From contig NAOQ01000648.1 in assembly GCA_002751075.1 (NCBI GenBank), forward strand, positions 1 through 17,584: 17,584 nt of DNA, given 5' to 3'. The notes below the pieces were generated by a model that was given only the letters and a program-made list of their open reading frames with translations, made no database searches and was not told where the DNA came from. This DNA comes from Ichthyophonus hoferi (lineage: Eukaryota; Opisthokonta; Ichthyosporea; Ichthyophonida; Ichthyophonidae). Both the position numbers and the translations under genes were made by a program. This document shows, piece by piece, positions 10,226 through 17,584 of this stretch (position 1 is its first letter; the number at the start of each line of letters is the position of its first letter).

Positions 10226-10645
10226 TATTGCTATTGTCACTAAGTTTGTTGTTTTATACGGTGGTATGCGATCGACGATCTTTATCTTAATCGTGATTTA
10301 TTAATAAATCAGAATATTTTAGTCTTACTGTGTGATTGGTTACTATATATTGCAGATCTGCTATTTATTGCTTAGCTTCTGTTAATTCCTATTAATTAAT
10401 GGTTTCTAGTAAATGAAATCATTTACTTAAATTTGCGGGCCTTACTTAGTCATCTATGTGACCACATGTGTACTGAGGTCGAGATAATGCATCAATATCC
10501 TTGGAAAATCACTCCATTTTATTGATTATATAATTGGTCAATATTATTCCAGCCTTCATCTCACGCTATTACACGTTCTCTGATTGGCTATTATAAAATT
10601 GCATAAGTTAAATTTCCCAGGAAAAATATTCGGATTTAACCTTAG

Positions 10646-10816
10646 ATAATCAAATAATACTAATGACAGCACAGTTTTCAAAACATCTTATAATATATTA
10701 TTAAATAATTATCAGGCCTTTATACCTTAGAATCAGGCTGTAGTTTCTCTCTCAAGCTCGGTCTTTCATGTCGCATTGGAAATATGGCGAAAGGCAATGT
10801 GGCGGGTGTTATCTTA
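10646..10816 (+). repeat. Inner copy of APMAP-like 5' region
   Basis: About 171 bases match 11219-11389 at a constant 573-base offset near the ATG, at roughly 75-80 per cent by eye. Shared words include CCTTAGAATCAGGC versus CCCTAGAACCAGGC, TCTCTCTCAA, TCGCATTGGAAA, and ATGGC(G/A)AAAGGCAATGTGG. The match stops exactly where the right inverted-repeat arm begins. Confidence 0.85.
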
Positions 10817-10849
10817 TCAGTACACGTGTGGTTACATGGCTTAACTTAA
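10784..10849 (+). pseudogene. Truncated duplicate of the APMAP-like first exon
   Basis: ATG at 10784 reads MAKGNVAGVIL, as in the true gene (MAKGNVVGFIL). It then crosses into inverted-repeat sequence and stops at 10847-10849 after 21 residues. The membrane anchor is cut short and no splice donor equivalent to 11518 is retained. It is a broken host-gene copy. A short decoy transcript or alternative promoter is possible but unsupported. Confidence 0.7.
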
Positions 10850-11218
10850 AGCCCGCGAATTAAAGCAAGTGAATTTGATTTACTGTGTAGTAACAATTAC
10901 TGTAAGCGTAGGAGTTTTTGGGCTATTTGAAATGATCCAGGTCCAAAAAGCTAGGTCAGGCAGTCAGAAACTTGATCCGTGGATGAGACACTTCTCCTTC
11001 ATCTGTGGTTAGCGATCTTGTAACAATTTTTACAGTCCTCTCAATATTACCTAATGAGAATTAATAAAATCTAAGCAATAAATAGCCGATCTACAATTTA
11101 TAGTAACCAATCAAACATTAAAACTAAACTATCTTGATGAACTAATTTTTTAATTTATCACAATTATGATAAGGATTGTTGATCGCATACCACCGTATAA
11201 AACAAACTTGAACGACAG

Positions 11219-11356
11219 GTAATCTGGTAATCTAGTAGTAACGCTGACGATGACAACACATTTTTCAAGACATTATATACATTATTAAACTCTTACACCC
11301 TAGAACCAGGCAGTAGTCTCTCTCTCAAAACCGGTTTTCCGTCTCGCATTGGAAAC
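11219..11356 (+). promoter_or_regulatory. Promoter/5' UTR region of the APMAP-like gene
   Basis: This non-coding stretch lies immediately upstream of ATG 11357 and is shared in diverged form with the inner copy. A TATA-like word (ATTATATAC, about 11272-11280) sits about 80 bases before the ATG, and TCTCTCTC precedes the start. The transcription start cannot be placed from sequence alone. Confidence 0.4.
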
Positions 11357-14300
11357 ATGGCAAAAGGCAATGTGGTGGGCTTTATCTTAGCGGGAGTTAT
11401 GGTTGTTATAGCATTCCTTTTGTCAAGTAATCCCCTGCATGACATCAATGCCAAACCCTGTTTCCCACACTCCGAGTTGGAGGGGAAGTTTTCGCCAAAC
11501 TATAAATTGTCACTAATGTAAGTATAATTTATTCTGAATTTTATATCATATATGTTTTTGTATGTAGCTTTGTCTTATAAAGGACTGGCAGAACTAGGGT
11601 TATACATATGTCCCAATACTCCTTCTCTGGAACTCCCTTCTCTTCATCCCTCTCCTTCTTTTTGTATTTTTATTTATTATATTACACTGATTTCATTTTG
11701 ATTAACCGTTCTTATCACTATGAATATTGATTGCACACATGTGCTTGCTCTAACTCCATTATTATTTATCATTATATACTAAGTGCCTATCTATTTACAA
11801 CTATATTTTTTCTTTTATGTTTGAAGTTATTTTCCAATGGTGGCATGAAGCATCACTTTTCATAAACAGAGTTACCACGTTAACTTTGTTTTTCTTGCTG
11901 TTTTTTTTTTTTTTCTTTTTTTTTTTACATCCTTCTCTTTCCATCTCTACAAATTATTATTTTTCTCTTCCCACTTCCTTTAGTGTGAGCTTAGCTTCTG
12001 GGAAAGTTGATAGCCCTGAAACTGTCATTGTTGCCCCTGACAACACAACCCTCATTACGTGCCAATCAACTGGTACCTTGGTTGCAGTAACACCCAGTGG
12101 GAAAGTTACAGAGTGGGCACATGTGGCAGGACGTTCATTGGGCGGGGCATTTGACAAGGTGGGTTATTGCGTACAGATCACATAATTTAATTTAATTTAT
12201 TGTTATATATTTATTAACTCATATTGCAGTTTATATTTAATTGTTAATGCCTTCTTTATTGTATATGCATATTATATTTTTGTTTTTATTCAAAGACTTA
12301 TAATGTATAATTTATATCAAATATTTTAGTGGCACTGCATAAAATTATTAGTATATATATAGGAAATGTTTGACTGGTTTTGGCTCCTAGCGTAAAAAAT
12401 ACTCTGTTAATTAATTGGATCAATAGCTTTTTAGATTTATGCTATTAACCAGTGAAAAGAATGATTTCCACCAAGAATTCTTATGAACCTAACTAGAAAT
12501 GTGTTTGTCTTTGTTGTAATAAAAAACAATAATAACAATAACAATAACAATAATAAAGAACGATCTATCTAGATGTAGTACAAGCTTTGGAAAAATATAT
12601 ACATATATTTATATATATATATTCATCAATACTCTTAACTATATCATCAGACTACATATATAATAGAATTACTATTATTAATAGTAATTGCTAATAATAT
12701 CACATAATTATAACTACATAAACAATTGCTTAAAATTAAATAAATATTATTTTTTTCTAACACTACATGCTTATATATATATATCAAAAATATTTTTTAA
12801 AAAAAGGCTATCCACATGTTTATTATTATTATACGTCATATTCGATTTGCCAATTTCAGCTTGTTTAATTACTATGTGTAATTTGTATATGTATCTATAT
12901 TTGACAATATTAGTGCCCACCTTATTTACTTGTTTTATTTTTTAATTACATCTACTAATATTTTTGTATTTCATTTTTTATTTTGAAAAAAGTAATATGT
13001 TATGTATTATTTAGTATCTTAATACATTGCTATATATATATTCTTACCAACCAGTCTATCTTTCACTCACTATCTCTTACGTCACGATCTATCTTTTAAC
13101 CAACCAGAATGGCAATTTAATCATGGCCGAGTGTCAAAAGGGATTGGTTAAAATTGATAAGAGCACCAAGTTGGTCACAGTGCTAGCCAATAGGGCTGGA
13201 AATAAACCTGTAAACTATGCAGATGATGTAGCCATAGCAACTGACGGCATGATATATTTTAGTGACGCGTCATCACTGAGGGTTCCTATTGACTATCACG
13301 CTCGTCTGGGTGAGTAAAGATTGTATAAAAAAGGAGAATAAAGAGAGGGAGAGGGAGAGGGAAAGGCATATGGTTAGGGGGGGAGGTAAAGCCGTATATA
13401 TACTTGTTAGCCATTGGTCACTGGTCATGCATACCTTAATAAGTGTCATCAATTAATTTTCAAAAAGCAATTCAAGGACACTTTTGAACATATCATCCAC
13501 ATTTATTGACTGGATAAATAATTAACATGAGGCAAAAGTTACAGTATAGTACATACTAAGTATAGCATATGTGCAGATGTTTGTTTAATTACATTTGTAG
13601 GTGTATGAACTGATATATATATGGACTTATATAGTGACAAGGTGTGCACGGGCTTTTAAAAACATTTCCTCTTTCAGCTCTTGTTTATTTGCTTATGTAT
13701 GTGTACAAACCGATAAATATATATATATATAAGCCTAGTGCTTACCGCTATATCCCCTTTAGATATCATGCATGCTGCAATCTTAGACTTCATGAGTGGG
13801 ACTCCGACTGGCAGACTACTAAGTATTAGCTTCTAGATTATTTATATCATACACATACATATATATACATATATATATATATGCATACATACATATTGTC
13901 ATAAATACTACTATATATATCCTTATTATAAACATCCAACTAATAATTAAGAACATTAAATATATATCAACCAAATAACTAGCTTAATTATATGTTTTTC
14001 TCAACATAGGAATGCATTTTTATATACGAAAACACGCGTTATTTATATCTACAATGGGTGCATATAATGTTTATAATAATATTTATACATACATATTCAG
14101 TAGATGCAAAACTAAATTAGTTTGTATTTCAGAGGTATAATACTAAAGCAATTTCAATTACATATATGTGCATATTTATATAAATATATTTATTACTATA
14201 CCAATATGAATACATGTACACCTACACATAGATGAAATGGATTAGTTGAAAATAACAAAGTATACTGGTTGGCTTAGAGTCATTAAGCGTTAGTGGTACA

Positions 14301-14738
14301 AGTATTTTAAAGTGATTGAATGATTGAGTTTTAAGGGAAATGCCCGTTAAAACCCAATAATAAAAGGAATTTAAAATAAGTATCAAGAAAAACAATAGGC
14401 AAGATAATATTCAAATCCTATACAGTTAAAATCACAGCTACCTCCTTCCTCACACAGGGTATAATCCAATCACACACGAGGCTACTGAGTTAATGACTGG
14501 CCTGTACTTTGCTAATGGAGTTACCCTATCGTCCAATGAAGACTACGTGTTAATATGTGAATCAGGGGCTTATCAGATTCGTCGTTATTGGCTGAAAGGT
14601 CCTAAAGCAGGAACACAGGATATATTGTGAGCGAGCATTGGGTTTGTATATATGTGTGTGAGAGAGTTGACTCTTTATTATTATTATTCTTATATTATTA
14701 TATTATCTTTATTATTAAATTATTATTTTTGTTTTATT

Positions 14739-14772
<34 letters not shown>

Positions 14773-17511
14773 CCCATTGACCAACTGTTCAATCAGTCTC
14801 CTTGCCCATTTCCTCCTCTCTTTATACACTAGAATATAAACATACACCTCGCAACACATATTGATGGCATTTCTACTATATGTCATAATACTTAATTTAT
14901 CATTATGTGAAAATCAATGAAGTGATAAGCCGTGTAGACTGTAATTTAGACTATAAACACCAGTATATAGCAGGACAAGATAGGGTAGGATAGTATATAT
15001 AACAACATATTATGATATATATAAGATTATTGTGAGATAACTATATATAGCTATAACTATCACTATTACTATATATGGCTATAACTATCACTATTACTAT
15101 ATATAGCTATATCTATCACTATTACTATATATGGCTATAACTATCACTATTACTATATATGGCTATAACTATCATAACTGTTATTTCACTCATTCTCCAT
15201 ATTTTACTATGTATATGTTATTTACTACACTACTGATTATACTGTATATACTTATATACTTACCTCCCTCCGACCTTTGCAGCTTCTCGGGTTTACCTGG
15301 GGTTCCAGATGGCATCACCACAGACAGTAGTAATGGTAGCTATTATGTAGCTCTAGTGTCCACTGTAACCCCCATTTTAGATTTTCTCTGTGGCTGGAGG
15401 TTCCCTAGGCTACTAGAACTAACTCAGAGACTGGTATGTTTTAATTTCTCCTTCCATCCCTTTGCATCTTTCTTTGTTTTTCCTATAGAACTCTTCCTAT
15501 CTTTCTCTTTGTTTTCATATTTTATTTTATATATTTATTAGATGTCACATGTCCTCTGTTTTCCTCTTCCTCACTAGGTTTAAAGTTCTAATTAACTTTC
15601 GTATGCTAAATACATCTTTTCTATTAAATCCAAACATAATAATAGCTAACTGATCGATACGCATGTAGTATGTGATTGGTTGTATAAATTGGCGTACGTT
15701 ATTCCATGAGTTGATTGAATGATTAACCTTGTAACACCCAGCTACAAACCAATAAAAAATATTGATTATTCACAATGAATCCATATCAAACTTATCTAGG
15801 AAAGAGCGTCTTTCGTTCTCGTTCTAGTAATAAGCGAATATAATAACAATAAATAAAATAATGAATGCAAAAGCGCCGTGGACACTTTGGTTCCAACATA
15901 GAGCTATATATATTTATATTTTAAATTTTTATCTTATTGGCACAATATTTTCATACCTCAACCTTTACTTTTTTTTTTGTTTTATACACTTTCACTTTCA
16001 TTTTTTCTTCTTGTTGATTGGTTTGACTGTATAATCTGTCCCACATTTAAACTTGTACACATCAATCACAATCAAGTAAAGGTACCTGTTTATTAGATGG
16101 CTCTACTAGTGGGGTAATATTATTGGTTATTCATAGCTTTAGAGCCTTTCTGCTTCAATAAAATTTGAATTGTTTTATTTATACCAAAGGCATCTTCCTC
16201 ATTCACATCTTGTTCAATTTCCCCCCAGTGCAATCTTTTTTCTACTTTGTTCTCTTTGTACTATTATTATATTATTATACTATTACTATACCAGTACTAT
16301 ACTTGTGCAACTCTACCTTCGTTAAGTCCTGCTTCCTGTCTTTCTATTTAACGTTTCTATTTTTATGTTATAATAATAACTTTTGACTAATGACTGCTAG
16401 GGCAAGCAATATTTTCCAGAGCTTAAAATTTGAATTTTATAAACCATACATACATTTATATAAATATTTATTTAATTTTAATTAATTTTGATTATAGAGG
16501 CATATATAAGCCCATCCTTATGCCTTGGAATACACTGTTATAAAATTAGAACATTTACCATAATATTCATAATTATACCTACAGTTATATTTACTATTAT
16601 ATTTACTATTAATGTACTATTATATCTACTATTACATTTGCAATTATATCTACAATTACATTTACCATTATATCTACTATTATATCTACAATTACATTTA
16701 CAATTATATCTACTATTATATTTACAATTATATCTACTATTATTATATCTACTATTATATCTACAATTACATTTACAATTATATCGACTATTATATTTAA
16801 TATTATATCTACAATTACATTTACATCTACAGTTAGTTAGTTTGCCACCCTGGCTGAGTCCAGCTCCCGCCGACTATAGCATGATAGTCCACCTATCGGC
16901 AGAGGGGAATGTCATACGTACAATGCATTTCCCTGGTTCATCTAAACTTAAAAGGGTTAGTATAACATTTACTTATTGTTATCATTATTTTATTTTTCTT
17001 ATGCTCTCTATTATTTTATCTTGAAGGTATTATTTGTCATTTGCTTTCTATTCCATTTTTTTCCTTTTCTTTTTTCTCTATTTTTTTCTTTGATATTACA
17101 TTTATTATTCTTATACTTATACTCTTATTTGCTTCCACCAATAGCTGGCTTATTTAGCTACCAATATAGCCTTTCATTGGCTTATAATCACTATAATTTT
17201 AAAGTATCTATATATTTATGCCCTTATACCATAACTCAAAAACTATTTTTAATTCTTATTACATTGTAGTTACACTAATTTTGATATCTATATATTAAAT
17301 GAGCACATATTACATTTGTTTTACGGTAATTTGACTAAGTTCTCAAGATAACATACATCCTCTACCCTACATATTGAGCAAATCAAAAGTTTCTATTATT
17401 ATAGTTATATTTATGATTGCATAATTGCAGATTACGTCGATAACGGTCCATGGCAACAAGCTTCTCATTGGTTCACTCGGTTCTACCTACATTGGCGTAA
17501 TGGATAAGTGA
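11357..17511 (+). CDS. APMAP: Strictosidine synthase-like / APMAP-family protein, complete, eight exons
   Basis: Exons: 11357-11517, 11984-12158, 13108-13309, 13763-13822, 14458-14626, 15283-15433, 16833-16955, 17431-17511. Phases 2,0,1,1,2,0,0 join cleanly into 373 codons plus TGA (17509-17511). Human APMAP is 416. Residues about 6-24 (VVGFILAGVMVVIAFLLSS) form a single N-terminal membrane anchor, type II-like. The rest follows the six-bladed propeller pattern of the strictosidine synthase-like family: SPETVIVAPDNTTLITCQST, GRSLGGAFDKNGNLIMAE, ADDVAIATDGMIYFSDASS, GRLLRYNPITHE, YFANGVTLSSNEDYVLICES, RRYWLKGPKAGT, GLPGVPDGITT. Animal APMAP has arylesterase/lactonase-like activity and faces the lumen or outside. 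The Pictet-Spengler chemistry of plant alkaloid synthases should not be assumed. Introns span 453-1399 bp. An adjacent broken copy of exon 1 lies at 10784. Confidence 0.92.
12159..13107 (+). other. APMAP-like intron 2, 949 bp
   Basis: Runs from GTGGGT to a pyrimidine-rich acceptor ending CCAACCAG. It contains an AATAAC-type run at about 12524-12558 and TA-rich hairpin-prone sequence near 12595-12625. The flanking exons join directly (GGAFDK to NGNLIMAE), as expected for the family, so no exon is missing here. Confidence 0.75.
13310..13762 (+). other. APMAP-like intron 3 with a GA-rich patch
   Basis: The intron starts GTGAGT. Its first 75 bases are purine-rich (repeated GAGAGGGAGAGG near 13341-13362). 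The acceptor is CCCCTTTAG, ending at 13762. Nothing else seen. Confidence 0.65.
13823..14457 (+). other. APMAP-like intron 4, 635 bp
   Basis: The donor is GTATTA, and the acceptor tract CCTCCTTCCTCACACAG ends at 14457. TATATACATA-type simple sequence fills 13855-13900. No further exon is needed, because GRLL-R-YNPITHE reads across the join. Confidence 0.7.
14663..14772 (+). repeat. Imperfect TTA microsatellite
   Basis: TTATTATTA runs with short interruptions lie early in intron 5 of the APMAP-like gene. Confidence 0.85.
15041..15174 (+). repeat. 28-bp tandem array, about five copies
   Basis: The unit is GGCTATAACTATCACTATTA followed by CTATATAT, repeated nearly perfectly, with AG/GG and AACT/ATCT variants. 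It lies in intron 5, about 110 bases before the acceptor at 15282. Unit spacing is constant and there are no unique spacers, so this is not CRISPR-like. Confidence 0.9.
15434..16576 (+). other. Longest APMAP-like intron (6), upstream part
   Basis: The intron begins GTATGT. It is T-rich and AT-rich without exon-like islands. It includes several TGATTGG/CCAAT words (15673, 16015) and T runs near 15969 and 16000. It continues into the 12-bp array that ends at the acceptor (16832). Confidence 0.65.
16577..16832 (+). repeat. 12-bp tandem array ending in a splice acceptor
   Basis: About 21 units of a twelve-base word alternate TTATATCTACAA-like and TTACATTTACAA-like forms. Because the unit is a multiple of three, the reading frame of the following exon stays open through the whole array, encoding Leu-Tyr-Leu-Gln/Leu-His-Leu-Gln. 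The true acceptor (CATCTACAG, AG at 16831-16832) is the last unit with A changed to G. Confidence 0.88.
16956..17430 (+). other. Last APMAP-like intron
   Basis: The donor is GTTAGT and the acceptor is ATAATTGCAG, ending at 17430. T-rich low-complexity sequence fills 17025-17105. Nothing else seen. Confidence 0.65.
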
Positions 17512-17584
17512 TGGAAGGATATTTAATTAGTGAAGCCCCATTCACCATCTACCACACATCCACATAGTTATATTGTTGCATCTT
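17512..17584 (+). other. Start of the APMAP-like 3' UTR
   Basis: 73 bases after the stop to the window edge. No AATAAA is present, so the poly(A) site lies outside. Confidence 0.5.

Larger units (their letters stand above)
10235..11217. mobile_element. MITE/foldback-like element with long inverted repeats, enclosing a copy of a host gene 5' end
   Basis: Left arm 10235-10476 is the diverged reverse complement of right arm 10817-11217. Both arms begin TGTC at their outer ends. Shared landmarks include TTTTATACGGTGGTATGCGA (left 10252; reverse strand of the right arm near 11200), TGATTGGTTACTATA, GCTATTTATTGCTTAG, and an inner block GCGGGC near TTTAA plus GTGTACTGA. Outer blocks 10235-10395 and about 11055-11217 pair, as do inner blocks 10405-10476 and 10817-10890. 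The right arm carries about 155 extra bases between them. The interior, 10477-10816, ends with a copy of the promoter and first codons of the neighbouring APMAP-like gene. No transposase frame is present, so it would be non-autonomous. No target-site duplication was recognised, so an inverted duplication not made by a transposon remains possible. Confidence 0.7.

Noticed and set aside
11957-12157. Minus-strand open frame opposite APMAP-like exon 2
   Set aside because: Antisense shadow of a strongly supported exon.
15041-15174. CRISPR-like array
   Set aside because: The units abut without unique spacers, in an intron of an animal gene.
16612-16800. Open frame of Tyr-Ile-Tyr-Asn repeats
   Set aside because: It is the 12-bp array read in a frame other than that of exon 7.

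Overview
This is animal nuclear DNA. It is about two-thirds A+T and rich in TA, TTA and short tandem repeats. It carries three intron-split genes whose small exons (51-376 bp) stand out as G+C-richer islands, and introns run from about 0.2 to 1.5 kb. The compact layout and base composition suggest a non-bilaterian invertebrate, perhaps a demosponge. That is an inference from style; no lineage-specific marker was found.

Layout. (1) Positions 1-3661, plus strand: the 3' part of a G-patch protein gene of the GPATCH2 type, seven exons in view, whose phases join into one open frame of 294 codons plus stop. (2) 3662-6180: a gene-poor gap between two converging genes, with a few weak exon-like pieces. 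(3) 6181-9628 or beyond, minus strand: methylmalonyl-CoA epimerase (MCEE), five clear exons; the first coding exon is unresolved. This gene has no long open frame and shows only when short exons are joined. (4) 9676-11356: the region between MCEE and the divergent third gene. It holds a long TTA microsatellite, then an approximately 983-bp element with long terminal inverted repeats. Enclosed between the repeats is a second copy of the promoter and first codons of the next gene. (5) 11357-17511, plus strand: a complete eight-exon strictosidine synthase-like/APMAP-family gene, 373 codons, with an N-terminal membrane anchor and a beta-propeller esterase-like domain.

The three genes have no obvious shared pathway: one is nuclear RNA-linked (G-patch), one is mitochondrial propionate metabolism, and one is a membrane-anchored lactonase/arylesterase-like fold. 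They look like ordinary neighbours in a compact genome. The points most worth a second look are the inverted-repeat element enclosing a host gene 5' end, an approximately ninefold excess of the word TGATTGG/CCAATCA on both strands, and a splice acceptor that is a one-base variant of an in-frame 12-bp repeat.
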